Below are positions 1 through 9,506 of a stretch of 64,000 nucleotides of DNA, piece after piece (position 1 is the first letter of the stretch; the number at the start of each line of letters is the position of its first letter). The notes beneath the pieces were generated by a model. The model saw nothing but the letters and a program-made list of their open reading frames with translations. It did no database searches and was not told the origin of the DNA. The position numbers were made by a program, and so were the translations under genes. Source of the DNA: Halosolutus gelatinilyticus (GTDB lineage: Archaea; Halobacteriota; Halobacteria; Halobacteriales; Natrialbaceae); contig NZ_CP095491.1 in NCBI RefSeq assembly GCF_023028105.1, positions 3,410,001-3,474,000 of the forward strand, in the 5' to 3' direction.

Positions 1-1
1 C

Positions 2-238
2 AACCAGTACAAGGGATCGATCCCGACGCGGATGGATACGCCCACCGACGACTTCAACGCCTACCTCACGGACACGATCGACGACTTCAACAACGCCTCC
101 GAGAAGCCGCCGACGCTCGCCCACGGCCTCGCCGTCGACCAGAAAACTCAGCCCGATCTCGAAGGAGTGCTCAGCAACAACTTCGCGGATCCGTACAACG
201 TCGACGACGCGACGAACGGGTTCATGAACGTCTTCTAA
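2..238 (+). CDS. ABC sugar-binding protein, C-terminal end only
   Basis: The frame is open at the left edge and ends in TAA, leaving the last 78 residues of a protein. The tail has motifs usual at the C-terminus of CUT1 extracellular solute-binding proteins (GSIPTRMD near the start, an aromatic helix DDFNAY, and an acidic finish). The stop lies 15 nt before the first permease gene, and binding protein, two permeases and ATPase is the standard order for carbohydrate importers, so position supports the call more than the short sequence does. The signal peptide and ligand lobes lie outside the window, and the sugar cannot be inferred. Confidence 0.75.
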   Translation, partial: NQYKGSIPTRMDTPTDDFNAYLTDTIDDFNNASEKPPTLAHGLAVDQKTQPDLEGVLSNNFADPYNVDDATNGFMNVF

Positions 239-253
239 CCCTCAGTCCATTTT

Positions 254-1267
254 ATGAAAGACGTCCTAGAACTACTGCGTAGCGTCCGGCGCGGCCGGGG
301 TACGGGGCGAGGCCGTCCCGAGGGCAGTTCCGACGAGCGCCCGGTCAGAACCGACGGCGGGGCCGTCGACGAGCGATCGACGCTCCGCCGCTGGATCGAC
401 AGCGATCTGGTGCAGTCGGCGCCGTTCTGGCTCCCGCCGTTCCTCCTGATGGGCTTTTTCGTCTACGCCGCGATCGGGTGGAACTTCCTGCTCTCGCTGA
501 CGGATCACTCTGGGTTTAGCGACCCGGACTACACGAACCTCGGCTTCCACAACTACTGGGCGATGCTGGACGACCCCGAGATGTGGTCGGCAACGCGGAA
601 CACGTTCGTCCTACTCGTGGGCTTCACCGTGGCCTGTCTGGTCGTCGGACTCGTGTTGGCGCTGTTGCTCGACCGAGAAATCCGGTTCGGCAGGTCGTTT
701 CGAACGATCTACCTCCTCCCGTTCGCCCTGTCGTTCATCGTCACGGCCCAGTTCTGGCGGTGGATGTACAACTTCGACAACGGCATCATCAACCAGTTCA
801 TCGGACTCTTCGGCCTCGGTCCGTACAGCTGGTTGGGGAGTCCGCGGCTCGTGCTGGGATCGGTGATCTTCGCGCTCGTCTGGCAGTTCAGCGGGTACAC
901 GATGATCATCTACCTCGCCGCGCTCCGGGCGATCCCGAACGACCAGTACGAAGCCGCGCGGGTCGACGGTGCGAGCGCACTCCGGATGTACTGGCGCGTG
1001 ATCATCCCGCAGTTGCGGCCCGCGATGGTCAGCGCCTCCGTGGTGCTGATGCTGTTCGCGCTGAAGGCGTTCGACTTCCTGTACGCGATTTCGGGCGGCT
1101 ACCGACCCCGTCGCGGGGCCGACATCCTGGCGACGAAGATGGTTCGCGAGTCGTTCAGCCGCTCCGAGTGGGCGTACGGCTCGTCGATCGCAATCCTGCT
1201 GTTCGTGCTGTCGCTGGCCGTCATCGCGCCGTACCTGTACAACCAATACAAGCGAGGGAACCTATGA
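254..1267 (+). CDS. sugar ABC transporter permease, MalF/UgpA type
   Basis: Membrane subunit of a CUT1 carbohydrate importer, 337 residues. A charged, Arg-rich N-terminal stretch of about 40 residues precedes six predicted helices beginning near residue 45 (APFWLPPFLLMGFF). The EAA cytoplasmic loop that contacts the ATPase is clear at about residues 232-251 (EAARVDGAS...IIPQLRP). The gene starts 15 nt after the binding-protein stop and its TGA overlaps the next ATG by 4 nt (ATGA), so the two permeases are very probably translationally coupled. A long antisense ORF covers the same DNA but lacks any motif. Confidence 0.93.
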   Translation: MKDVLELLRSVRRGRGTGRGRPEGSSDERPVRTDGGAVDERSTLRRWIDSDLVQSAPFWLPPFLLMGFFVYAAIGWNFLLSLTDHSGFSDPDYTNLGFHNYWAMLDDPEMWSATRNTFVLLVGFTVACLVVGLVLALLLDREIRFGRSFRTIYLLPFALSFIVTAQFWRWMYNFDNGIINQFIGLFGLGPYSWLGSPRLVLGSVIFALVWQFSGYTMIIYLAALRAIPNDQYEAARVDGASALRMYWRVIIPQLRPAMVSASVVLMLFALKAFDFLYAISGGYRPRRGADILATKMVRESFSRSEWAYGSSIAILLFVLSLAVIAPYLYNQYKRGNL

Positions 1268-2190
1268 GCGAGAAGTCAGTTACGACCGAGACGCCGACGG
1301 CGGCGGACGGAACGATCGAGGGGATCGGACTCCGAACGATAGGGTTGTACGCCACGCTGCTCGGCCTGATCGCGTTCTACCTCATCCCGATCGAGTCGGG
1401 GCTCGTGACGTCGATCAAGACCTCGGAAGCGCTGCGCGAGACCTGGCCCTTCCTACCGCCGGGACTCAGCGGGATCACGTTCGAGAAGTGGCAGGTAGCC
1501 TACGAGTTCCTCGCGCCGGGGATGGTCAACAGCCTCCTGTTTACGATCCCGTCGACGATCCTCTGTGCGATCTTCGGCAGCATGGCCGCCTACGGCCTGA
1601 CGCTGGTCAAGTGGCGCGGCCAGATCGCCGTCCTCGCGCTGTTCATCGCGGGCATCTTCGTTCCGTACCAGGCGGTGATCGTTCCCCTCTACGAGTTCTG
1701 GGCCCAGTGGGCCCAGCTGGACACGCGCCTCGCGTTCCTGTGGGGCCTGCCGCTGCTCGACGAGCACCACGCGACGATCCTCGAACTGATCATCACGCAC
1801 ACGGCGTACGGCATCCCGATCATCACGCTGCTGTTCCGCTCGCAGTACAAGACGATGTCCGAGGAGATGATCGAGGCCGCGAGACTCGACGGCGCGTCGG
1901 TCTGGCGGGTCTACCGCCGGATCGTTCTACCGCTGTCGGTCCCGATGTTCGCGGTGGTGTTCATCTTCCAGTTCACCCAGATATGGAACGAGTTCCTGTT
2001 CTCGCTGACGATCATCGGGAGCGTCAACAACCCCGCCGCGTCCGCCACCCTGATCCTGTCGGGACTGGGCGAGGCGCTCGAGGGAACCGACTACCCGCTT
2101 CGCATGGCGGGGGCGTTCATCACGGCGTTCCCGACGCTGCTCGTCTACGTGCTGTTCGCCGACAAGTTCGCGGAGGGCGTGCGAGTATGA
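1264..2190 (+). CDS. sugar ABC transporter permease, MalG/UgpE type
   Basis: Second CUT1 permease, 308 residues. The ATG at 1264 is chosen because it overlaps the upstream stop (ATGA) and gives the usual N-terminus MSEKSV followed by a first helix at about residues 27-45; the longer upstream extension is a frame shadow of the first permease. The EAA loop is at about residues 204-223 (EAARLDGASVWRVYRR). It should pair with the upstream permease to form the pore and with the downstream ATPase for energy. It ends 40 nt before the ATPase gene. Confidence 0.93.
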   Translation: MSEKSVTTETPTAADGTIEGIGLRTIGLYATLLGLIAFYLIPIESGLVTSIKTSEALRETWPFLPPGLSGITFEKWQVAYEFLAPGMVNSLLFTIPSTILCAIFGSMAAYGLTLVKWRGQIAVLALFIAGIFVPYQAVIVPLYEFWAQWAQLDTRLAFLWGLPLLDEHHATILELIITHTAYGIPIITLLFRSQYKTMSEEMIEAARLDGASVWRVYRRIVLPLSVPMFAVVFIFQFTQIWNEFLFSLTIIGSVNNPAASATLILSGLGEALEGTDYPLRMAGAFITAFPTLLVYVLFADKFAEGVRV

Positions 2191-2230
2191 CCGATCGACG
2201 ACCGACTTCACCAAACCGGAGGCTCTGACG

Positions 2231-3403
2231 ATGGCAGAAACGCAACTCCACGACGTAACGAAAGTGTTCACGGACGACGACGGCAGCGATATCGTTGCCG
2301 TCGACGAGGTATCGATCGACATCGAGGACGGGGAGTTCCTCGTTCTCGTCGGCCCGTCCGGCTGCGGCAAGTCGACGACGCTGCGGATGATCGCCGGACT
2401 CGAGACGATCTCGGGCGGCGAGATTCGCCTCGACGGCCGGGTGATCAACGACGTCCCCCCGAAGAGCCGGGACATCGCGATGGTGTTCCAGTCGTACGCG
2501 CTGTACCCGCACATGACCGTCCAGGAGAACATGTCGTTCGGACTCGAGGAATCCACCGTTCTCTCGGACGACGAGATCGCCTCTCGAGTCGAAGAAACCG
2601 CCGAGATGATGGGGATCGGCGACCTCCTGGACCGCAAGCCGGGCGAGCTCTCGGGCGGCCAGCAACAGCGGGTCGCGCTCGGTCGGGCGATCGTCCGCGA
2701 ACCCGCAGTGTTCCTCATGGACGAGCCGCTGTCGAACCTGGACGCGAAACTCCGCGCGCAGATGCGCACCGAACTCCAGCGCCTCCAGGAGGAACTCGGA
2801 ACGACGACGGTCTACGTCACGCACGACCAGACGGAAGCGATGACCATGGGCGACCGCATCGCAATCCTCAACGACGGCCGGCTCCAGCAAGTCGGGACGC
2901 CCCTCGAGTGCTATCACGAGCCGGCGAACACGTTCGTCGCGGACTTCATCGGCGAACCCGCGATGAACTTCTTCGACGTCACGCGTCGCGACGCGGACGA
3001 GGGCGCCATCCTCGGCGGCGACCACCTCGAGTACGCCGTCTCGGCCGACGTCGCGGCGGCGCTCGACGGCCGGACCGACTTCGTGCTGGGGGTGCGCCCG
3101 GAGGACATCGGCATCGAGGTCGCCGAAGAGGAATCGCGACGAACGGACGGGCGCGTCGTCTCCGCGACGGTCACGGTCGTCGAACCGATGGGCGACGAGA
3201 ACGTCGTCTACCTCGCGCTCGGCGACGGTGAGAGCGACGCGACGGCCATCGCCACGATCGACGGCATGAGCCGGGTCGAAGCCGGCCAGCGCGTCGTCGC
3301 TCACATCCCCGAGGATGCGATCCACGTGTTCGACGCGGAGAGCGGCGAGGCGCTCCACAACCGCCGCGTCGAGAGCACCGAACCGCGAGTACCGAACCTC
3401 TGA
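2231..3403 (+). CDS. sugar ABC transporter ATP-binding protein, MalK/UgpC type
   Basis: ATPase of the importer, 390 residues. Walker A GPSGCGKS is at residues 41-48, the signature LSGGQQ at 140-145, Walker B VFLMDEP at 160-166 and the switch histidine in YVTHDQ near 200. A C-terminal TOBE/regulatory region of about 140 residues follows, as in MalK-type proteins shared among sugar systems. A good Shine-Dalgarno-like GGAGG lies about 10 nt upstream of the ATG, fitting an internal operon gene. This is the last gene of the cluster; the next gene converges on it. Confidence 0.95.
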   Translation: MAETQLHDVTKVFTDDDGSDIVAVDEVSIDIEDGEFLVLVGPSGCGKSTTLRMIAGLETISGGEIRLDGRVINDVPPKSRDIAMVFQSYALYPHMTVQENMSFGLEESTVLSDDEIASRVEETAEMMGIGDLLDRKPGELSGGQQQRVALGRAIVREPAVFLMDEPLSNLDAKLRAQMRTELQRLQEELGTTTVYVTHDQTEAMTMGDRIAILNDGRLQQVGTPLECYHEPANTFVADFIGEPAMNFFDVTRRDADEGAILGGDHLEYAVSADVAAALDGRTDFVLGVRPEDIGIEVAEEESRRTDGRVVSATVTVVEPMGDENVVYLALGDGESDATAIATIDGMSRVEAGQRVVAHIPEDAIHVFDAESGEALHNRRVESTEPRVPNL

Positions 3404-3575
3404 GCGTCGGTTTCGACGCCGACGGAGATCGCCGGATTCGAGCGACTCGTTTTTCGACGGTCGATCGTCAGGCCGACGGTCACCGCCGTCACGCCGTGTT
3501 CGAACAGGACGGTCTCGCGTCGGTGCTCGCGGTCTGAACCGCCGTTATAACCGTCAGCGGACGGACCGGCGGCAG

Positions 3576-4292
3576 CTACGACGGCGGCCCGGCGGCGGTA
3601 CGGGCGTAGCCCACGCCGACCGCGCGGGCGCCCGCCACGAGGAGATAGGCGGCGACCGCGGCGGCGACCACGCCGAGGACGTCGCCGCGATCGATCGTCG
3701 CGATCGTCAACCACGTCGCGAGGACGGCGAGCGAAAATCCGACCGTCCAGCGAAGGAAGTACCCCGGGTCGGTTACCGCGGGAAGCAGGGCGTCGGCGTC
3801 GGCGGCCGCCCGCACCCGTCCGGCCGCGGCGCTCGTGGCGACCGCGGTGGGATAGACGTACGCGCACGCGAGAAAGAAGAACACCGCCGCGGTCGACGAG
3901 ACGAGCGAGAAGAGGGCCGCGTCGTCTCCGGCCAAGAGCCCCTCGAGTGCCGCCGTCAGCGACCACGCCAGCAGGACGATCGAGGGGGCGAGCACCGCGA
4001 TCGACAGCGCGAGCGCGCCGAGACCGGGACGGAGCAGCGTCCGAGCGGACGGGCGCGAGTGGCGGTCGGCCGGGACGAGAACGAGCGCCGTCGTTCCGAG
4101 GAGGAAAACGAGGCCGACCAGCGCGACGGCCGCGGGGACGAGCGCGACCGACGACGGTGATAGCGCGGCCGCGTACCGAACCCCGACCGCAACCGCGACG
4201 ACGGTGACGACGCTCCTGAGCAGCGCCGTCCGCCCGAACTCGTCGGCGATCGGGTACCGAAGCGCGTCGACGATCACGTTCGCCCCCGACAC
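3576..4292 (-). CDS. multi-pass membrane protein, DUF4013-like
   Basis: A 238-residue hydrophobic protein read from a GTG start. The N-terminus (VDALRYPIADEFGR) followed by repeated pairs of Ala/Val/Leu-rich helices separated by short Arg/Asp loops resembles haloarchaeal DUF4013 membrane proteins, though this is a resemblance from memory rather than a search result. I count five or six helices. It lies 118 nt downstream of the PH-domain pair on the same strand and may be the last gene of that transcript. No catalytic motif is visible; function unknown. Confidence 0.7.
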   Translation of the reverse strand: MSGANVIVDALRYPIADEFGRTALLRSVVTVVAVAVGVRYAAALSPSSVALVPAAVALVGLVFLLGTTALVLVPADRHSRPSARTLLRPGLGALALSIAVLAPSIVLLAWSLTAALEGLLAGDDAALFSLVSSTAAVFFFLACAYVYPTAVATSAAAGRVRAAADADALLPAVTDPGYFLRWTVGFSLAVLATWLTIATIDRGDVLGVVAAAVAAYLLVAGARAVGVGYARTAAGPPS

Positions 4293-4410
4293 GTTCCCGG
4301 CAATGGATTGCCCCGTTCCGAGTTCATGTGCGGCGAGAGGGACACTCGAGGCAAAAACGTCGCGGTCTCGGCCGTCACGCCCTGATCGGTCGCGGGCGGG
4401 GCGGAATCGG

Positions 4411-6087
4411 TCACGTGAACTCCACCGAGAGATCCGGGCCGTCGGAGCGAGCGCGCTTTCGAAGCGCCGTTTGAAGCTTCTTCCGTCCCGTCTCGTGGAC
4501 GTCGCGGGCGTCGTCGAGTTCGATATCGTAGATCGTCGACGCGTCCCAGAAGAACGATCGGGAACTGGCGGTGTCGACGACGACCGACGCCAGCCCGAGG
4601 CGGCGCTGGAAGATCGATCGACGGGTGCTCACGGTCTGGATCCGGTAGTACGGGATCACGGTCGTCCGCCGCCGCCAGAAGCCCCGCCGGATCACGAGGT
4701 GGTCCTCGCCGACGTAGTAACCCAGGTGGACGTACCGGAGGTGGGCCGCCGGCGGCACCGCCGCGAAGACGATCGCGGCCAGATACCAGCGATTGATCGG
4801 CGTCACCTGCGCGACGCCGTAGGCGATCGCGACGATCGTTGCCGCGACCAGCGAGAATCGAACGAGGTACCGTCGTCGTGCGAGCGTCGGCGGGCTGCGA
4901 AACGACGGGGCGTCGACGCCGGTGAGGTTTTCGGCGAACCGGTGGATTCGGGACCCTTCGGCCAGCGGCACCGCCGACTGGCTACCGCCGTCGCTGTCGG
5001 GACCGTAGCCGGCGGTTTCGACCCACAGGCCGGCGTAGCCGATCAGCCGCTGGAGGGGATTGTCGGTGATCGTGACCGACTGGACCTTCTCGGCGGGGAT
5101 CGAACCGCTGTAACGCTGGAGCAGCCCGCGCTCGTAGACGAAGTCGTCTCCGACTCGTCCCAATCGGAAGTCGTAGTAGGTGGCGAACGTGTACGCGACG
5201 CTGACCGCGTACGTGATCGCGATCCCGTTGACGAACGAGACGAGGGTGAAGACCCCGTAACTTCCGGCGTCGCCGCTCGCGAGATCCGACGGTCCGCCGA
5301 ACGGTTGTGCGGTGGCCACCAGCAGCTCGACGACCCGATCGGTCGCGAGGAAGAAGAGGAACATGACTGCCGCGACGGCGGCCGGACGGAACGAGGTAAA
5401 CGAGTACAGGAGGAGTTCGCGCGGCTCGAGCGCGAACAATCGCTGTCGGCGTTCCCGCTCACGATCGAACGATCGCTCCCGCCGGTCCGGCTCCGCGGGG
5501 CTCGCCGCGTCGTCCGGTTCGGCGATCGATCGATCGCGAGCCGCGTCTGCCCCGGCCGTCGCCTCGTCGGTGGTCGGCTCCGACTCGATCGCGTCGGCTT
5601 CCTCGGGATCCGAGTCCGTCGTTCGGCTCCGGCGGCGATCTTTCACCTCGGCGGTGCGTCGGCGAATCTCGCGCTGGAGACGCGAGGCTTCCTCCTCGCT
5701 GACGAAGTTCAGGGTCGCCTCGGTGTCGCCGCCGCCCGCCGTCTCGATCGAGACGACGGCGAGGCCGAGCAGCCGCTGGACGACGCCCTGCGTGACGTCG
5801 ACGTTCTGGATGCGGCGGTAGGGAATCTCGCGGGAGCGACGCGAGAGCACGCCGGAAGCGACGTCGACCGTAGTCGACGTGACCTCGTACTCGAACCGGT
5901 AGTAGTGCGCGATCCCGTAGGCGACGCCGACGATCAGCCCGATCGGGGCCAGCCAGAACACCCAGCCGATGTCGATGAAGTCGAACACGCTCGACAGCAT
6001 CATCACGACGAAAAACGGAACGGAAAAGCCGGTAACGCCGCGCTGGAGGGCCATCATCGCCGCGCTGAGTGGATGGAGTCGGTTCAT
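4411..6087 (-). CDS. membrane protein with repeated bacterial PH (bPH2) domains, YdbT-like
   Basis: A 558-residue protein with hydrophobic helix pairs at about residues 15-50, 230-310 and 400-425, each followed by a bPH2 (DUF304) core. The core is recognisable three times as an 'IPY-RIQ-V' segment: IPYRRIQNVDVTQ (about 97-109), SIPAEKVQSVTI (about 335) and VIPYYRIQTVSTR (about 475). A charged linker of about 70 residues (about 165-235), rich in Arg, Asp and Glu, separates the first repeat from the second. It starts one base after the stop of the smaller partner, the classic YdbS-YdbT arrangement. Role in bacteria is envelope-related and poorly defined; here it is inference only. Confidence 0.88.
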   Translation of the reverse strand: MNRLHPLSAAMMALQRGVTGFSVPFFVVMMLSSVFDFIDIGWVFWLAPIGLIVGVAYGIAHYYRFEYEVTSTTVDVASGVLSRRSREIPYRRIQNVDVTQGVVQRLLGLAVVSIETAGGGDTEATLNFVSEEEASRLQREIRRRTAEVKDRRRSRTTDSDPEEADAIESEPTTDEATAGADAARDRSIAEPDDAASPAEPDRRERSFDRERERRQRLFALEPRELLLYSFTSFRPAAVAAVMFLFFLATDRVVELLVATAQPFGGPSDLASGDAGSYGVFTLVSFVNGIAITYAVSVAYTFATYYDFRLGRVGDDFVYERGLLQRYSGSIPAEKVQSVTITDNPLQRLIGYAGLWVETAGYGPDSDGGSQSAVPLAEGSRIHRFAENLTGVDAPSFRSPPTLARRRYLVRFSLVAATIVAIAYGVAQVTPINRWYLAAIVFAAVPPAAHLRYVHLGYYVGEDHLVIRRGFWRRRTTVIPYYRIQTVSTRRSIFQRRLGLASVVVDTASSRSFFWDASTIYDIELDDARDVHETGRKKLQTALRKRARSDGPDLSVEFT

Positions 6088-6088
6088 G

Positions 6089-6550
6089 TTAGACGGCGTC
6101 GTCGGCCTCGCTTTCGACGGCGAGTTCGCGGAGGGTATCCTGCAGGTCCCGCGCTCGACCGGGTCGCAGTCCGGGGATGCGAACGTCGGCGTTTCGCGAG
6201 CCGGCGGTGTAGACGACGACGCTCGAGAGCCCGAGCGCGCGTTCGACGGGGCCGAACTGGGTGTCGACGTGCTGGACGCGGACGAACGGCACTGCCGTCT
6301 CGACGAACGTGATCACGCCGCGCTCCAGGTACAGTGCGTCCGGTTGGAGTTCGAACTTCCAGACCCGGTAGAGCCGGAGGGCGTAGGCGATGCCGAGGCC
6401 GACGCCGATCGCGATCACGCCCAGCAGGATCGCGGTCGGGACGTCGGTGAACCACCGATCGATCGCGACGAGGGCGGCACCGACGACGAGCGCGGCGATC
6501 GCGGCCTGCGCGATCCAGAGCACTCTGATGCGGGGATGTAGCGACTCCAT
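6089..6550 (-). CDS. small bPH2-domain membrane protein, YdbS-like
   Basis: A 153-residue protein with two N-terminal helices (about residues 10-29 and 37-58) and one bPH2 domain. The conserved core (AVPFVRVQHVDTQFGP, then LGLSSVVVYTAG) is the YdbS/DUF304 pattern. Its TAA is separated by one base from the ATG of the large PH protein, so the pair is co-transcribed and probably forms a complex. The upstream DNA is AT-rich and non-coding, giving room for a promoter. Confidence 0.88.
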   Translation of the reverse strand: MESLHPRIRVLWIAQAAIAALVVGAALVAIDRWFTDVPTAILLGVIAIGVGLGIAYALRLYRVWKFELQPDALYLERGVITFVETAVPFVRVQHVDTQFGPVERALGLSSVVVYTAGSRNADVRIPGLRPGRARDLQDTLRELAVESEADDAV

Positions 6551-7560
6551 ACTCGAATCGTATCAACAGCGTACGATAAAACTCCCGTTCCTGGCGACGT
6601 CCGAGTCGGGATCGGATCTGTCCCTCGACGGCGCGACGGGCGCTACCGAGATTTGCTTTTTACTGGTGATCTTCGGGAACGGCCACGGAGCGGCAGTACT
6701 CCTTCGCTGTGGTCGGCGGATCGCGTTCGGGAAGGAGCCTTCGCGAACGGAAGCGGTTTTAAATAGAATGAACGTTTATTTACAGGCGTCAATGGAGTAG
6801 TCTGTAAGAAGTACAATACCATTTCCTAATATTTTTGTTATATATTTTATAGCGTCAATTTCTCGCCGTTCGTAGAAGCAAGGTTCTCTCAGCTACGGGC
6901 GTGGTTCAGCGGCCGATAGCTGCCGGAGATCACGGCGGCGCTGGTGCCGTGCTTCTCCAGGATCTCTCGAACAGACAACCCGCAACCCTCTTGTTCTCAA
7001 TCAGCACTCCATCGTTTCGGGCGATTCAATCGTGGTAGATCGCCAGCGGGTACAGCCGGTACCGTCCGTCAACGAGCACGGTTTGCGGTTTCGCCGATTG
7101 TGGCGCGCTTCGCGTCCGGTACTGATCCGTAGATCAGCTCTGTGGCACCGATTCGTAACCGTGACCGTGTCCGACCGACGATACATATCTGATATTTTTA
7201 TAGCATTCTAAAATTAGATATGAGAAGATTAGATAGGATACTGAAGATGTAAACACCAATCTCGTTTTCAAACCGGATCCCAACTCGAGCTGGCCGGTGC
7301 GAGGACAGTCCCGAACCGATCGAACTGGATCGCCGCGCCTGATCGGTTCGTTTTTCCATTTCATATTGAAATTCGATTAATACAGATATTTTCCTCCACT
7401 GTGAAATGTTGTTCTCCATGTCGGAGTCCCACCTACGCGCAGCGCGTCCCTCCACCCGGACGAGCATCGGATCCGTGACGGCCCATTCGCAGTGAAGGCC
7501 CGTGCGGCCGGTTCCGATCGCCGAAACTCGACGATTGGAGTTCGTCGCGGCGAAATGGGA
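6551..7560. other. about 1 kb intergenic, AT-rich, with a degraded frame
   Basis: No convincing gene. Two blocks (about 6765-6860 and 7180-7400) are much richer in A/T than the surroundings. On the minus strand at 6889-6996 a 36-codon fragment reads LSVREILEKHGTSAAVISGS before a stop; this helix-rich stretch looks like the end of a decayed protein but I do not recognise the family. The other short ORFs here are Arg/Ser-rich and look like chance frames. The left part must contain the promoter of the PH-domain pair. Confidence 0.4.
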
Positions 7561-8331
7561 TCAGAAGGCGCTGTCGGCGAACCCGCCGTCGACGGTGAGT
7601 ACCTCGCCGGTGACGAACGACGACGCGTCGCTCGAGAGGTAGATCGCCGCCCCGATGAGTTCCTCGCGTTCGCCGACGCGTCCCAGCGGCGTTCGATCGT
7701 CGATCCGGTTTCGTTTCTCGGTTCCGTCCGCGTAGGTGTCTGCGTTCTGCGGCGTGATGAAAAAGCCGGGCGCGATCGCGTTCACTCGGATCTCGGGCGC
7801 GAGTTCCTTCGCCGAGGCGCGAGTGAACGCTTCGACGCCGCCTTTGGCCGCCGAGTACGCGGGCAGGTTCGCCATCGCCAGCCGAGCCGAGAGCGAGGAG
7901 ATGTTGATGATGCTCCCGCCGTCGTCCACCGCCGGGGCGAACGCCTGGGTCACGCGCCGAACGCCGTCGAGGGCGACGTCGGTGACGAACTCCCAGTCGT
8001 CGTCGATTCCGAGGACGGTCTCGCGAGAGATCGCCCCCTGTGAGGCGACGACGACGTCGATTCCTCCGAGCGTCTCCTCGGCGACCTCCCGAGCCGCCTC
8101 GAGCGACGCCCGGTCCGTGACGTCGCAGGTGACCCGGGCCGTCGCCGCGCCGTGGTCCTCGAGGAGGGCGGCGGTCTCGTCGACGTTCTCCTCGCCTCTG
8201 CTCGTCGCGATAACGTCCGCGCCGTCGGCCGCGAAACCGACCGCGATCGCCTGGCCGAGTCCGCTGGTTCCGCCGACGACGACGGCGCGTTTGTCTGCGA
8301 CAGTCACTGGCGCGTGCGTATACTCGTCCAT
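7561..8331 (-). CDS. SDR-family NAD(P)-dependent oxidoreductase
   Basis: Classical short-chain dehydrogenase of 256 residues. The cofactor motif GGTSGLG is at residues 20-26, an NISS segment carries the catalytic serine, the YxxxK pair is in PAYSAAK near residue 155, and the C-terminus has the usual FVTGEVLTVDGGF. The start MDEY at 8331 is preferred over a 13-residue upstream extension because it places the Rossmann motif at a normal distance. It resembles gluconate/3-oxoacyl-type SDRs acting on sugars or polyols, but the substrate is not determined. It sits next to an IclR regulator and near a zinc polyol dehydrogenase, suggesting sugar-acid or polyol catabolism. Confidence 0.9.
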   Translation of the reverse strand: MDEYTHAPVTVADKRAVVVGGTSGLGQAIAVGFAADGADVIATSRGEENVDETAALLEDHGAATARVTCDVTDRASLEAAREVAEETLGGIDVVVASQGAISRETVLGIDDDWEFVTDVALDGVRRVTQAFAPAVDDGGSIINISSLSARLAMANLPAYSAAKGGVEAFTRASAKELAPEIRVNAIAPGFFITPQNADTYADGTEKRNRIDDRTPLGRVGEREELIGAAIYLSSDASSFVTGEVLTVDGGFADSAF

Positions 8332-8412
8332 ACGCCAGTCACGCTCTCGCGACCCCAAGAACGTTTTCATCGGCGCCGGAGCGTCGGCCGACGGGCGACT
8401 CGGCGGTCCGAA

Positions 8413-9174
8413 TCAGGAGTAGTTGTGTTCGAGTTCGATCACGTTCGCCGCGCCAAGCACGGATTCGGGGAGCTCCTCGTAGAACCGTTCGTCATCGACG
8501 CGATGGACGGGGCAGGCGACGCTGATCGCGGCGATGCTTCGATCCGAGTCGTCAGTGATCGGTGCCGCGATACACCGCAATCCGTGGAGTCGTTCCTCGC
8601 GATCGATCGCGTACCGCTGCTCGCGAACCGTCTCGAGTTCCGCGTGCAACGCCTCGTGATCGGTGATCGTGTGGGGCGTGAGTTTCGCCAGTCCGTGTTC
8701 GTCGAGGATCTCGTCGATTTCGGCTCGGGATCGAAACGCGAGTATCGCCTTGCCGAGCCCCGTACAGTGCAGCCTGACGCGCTTTCCCTCGTGGGTGTCT
8801 AACTCCACGGCATTCTGCCCTTTCGCCTGATACAGGTAGATCCCCATCCCGTTCTTTTCGACGAGGAGGTTCACCAGTTCGCCCGTTTCGTCGGCGAGTT
8901 TATCGGCCTGCATCTGACCGGTATCGTATATCGACGTCCGATCCCGCGCGTACGCGCCGAGCCCCAGAAACGAGAGCCCGATGTGATACTCGTCGCCGTC
9001 TTTGGTGACGTACTCGTCGTTCGCGAGCGTCGTCAAGTGGTTGTGCACCGCACTCTTTCCGATATCGACGCGCTCCGCGATCTCCGAGACGCCAGCGCCG
9101 TCGAGTTCTTGGATGGTCTCGAGGATCTCGAACGTCCTGCTGACGGTTTGGACCTGTGGTTTCGGTGCAGCCAT
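8413..9174 (-). CDS. IclR-family transcriptional regulator
   Basis: A 253-residue regulator. An N-terminal winged helix (about residues 8-70, with VSEIAERVDIGKSAVHNHL as the recognition region) is followed by an IclR effector domain with the typical GLSFLGLGAYAR linker and LHCTGLGKAILA. Haloarchaeal IclR proteins (for example XacR of Haloferax) control sugar oxidation genes, and this one is flanked by two dehydrogenases. A strong TATA box (ACATATATAG, 9195-9204) lies about 26 nt upstream of the ATG, so the mRNA is probably leaderless. It is 81 nt upstream of the SDR gene on the same strand. Confidence 0.92.
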   Translation of the reverse strand: MAAPKPQVQTVSRTFEILETIQELDGAGVSEIAERVDIGKSAVHNHLTTLANDEYVTKDGDEYHIGLSFLGLGAYARDRTSIYDTGQMQADKLADETGELVNLLVEKNGMGIYLYQAKGQNAVELDTHEGKRVRLHCTGLGKAILAFRSRAEIDEILDEHGLAKLTPHTITDHEALHAELETVREQRYAIDREERLHGLRCIAAPITDDSDRSIAAISVACPVHRVDDERFYEELPESVLGAANVIELEHNYS

Positions 9175-9194
9175 GCGCCCAGATCACACCGGTC

Positions 9195-9204
9195 ACATAT
9201 ATAG
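9195..9204 (-). promoter_or_regulatory. TATA box of the iclR-type gene
   Basis: A/T-only octamer centred about 26 nt upstream of the regulator ATG, the spacing expected for a leaderless haloarchaeal transcript. Confidence 0.65.
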
Positions 9205-9482
9205 GTTGGTCCGCGGTTACGGATCGAGTCGTCTCCTGTTCGGCAGTCCGCGTGCGATGGAGATCTTCGAACGGTGCACAACTGGATTCTTCATCACAGA
9301 ACGCGATCTACCTCCACGGAACGCGACGCGTACAATAATCCGCGTGACTCCGTGGCGCGCCCGGCTCGCGCCGGACACCTCGCCGAGTGGGCGGCTGACG
9401 GACTACGAATCGGTTTCTCTCGTCGTCCGATCGGGCCCGGTCGAAATACGCGAGCAATCCGAAACGCGCTCGCGGAAGAGTT

Positions 9483-9506
9483 GTTTACAACCATATGATC
9501 GTAAAC
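9483..9506. promoter_or_regulatory. inverted repeat GTTTAC-N12-GTAAAC, candidate operator
   Basis: Perfect 6-bp arms separated by 12 bp, located between the divergent IclR-type regulator and the dehydrogenase. The assignment as an operator is inference from position and symmetry. Confidence 0.3.

Noticed and set aside
2120-3358. 412-codon minus-strand frame opposite the first ABC ATPase
   Set aside because: Antisense shadow of a high-GC gene; no domain, no start signal.
4204-6312. 702-codon plus-strand frame opposite the PH-domain genes
   Set aside because: Shadow frame; the minus-strand genes have conserved PH cores and membrane helices.
7184-7226. A/T-rich block resembling 12025-12075 (both contain AGCATTC near GATAT)
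   Set aside because: Similarity is short, gapped and in low-complexity A/T DNA; not enough to call a repeat family.
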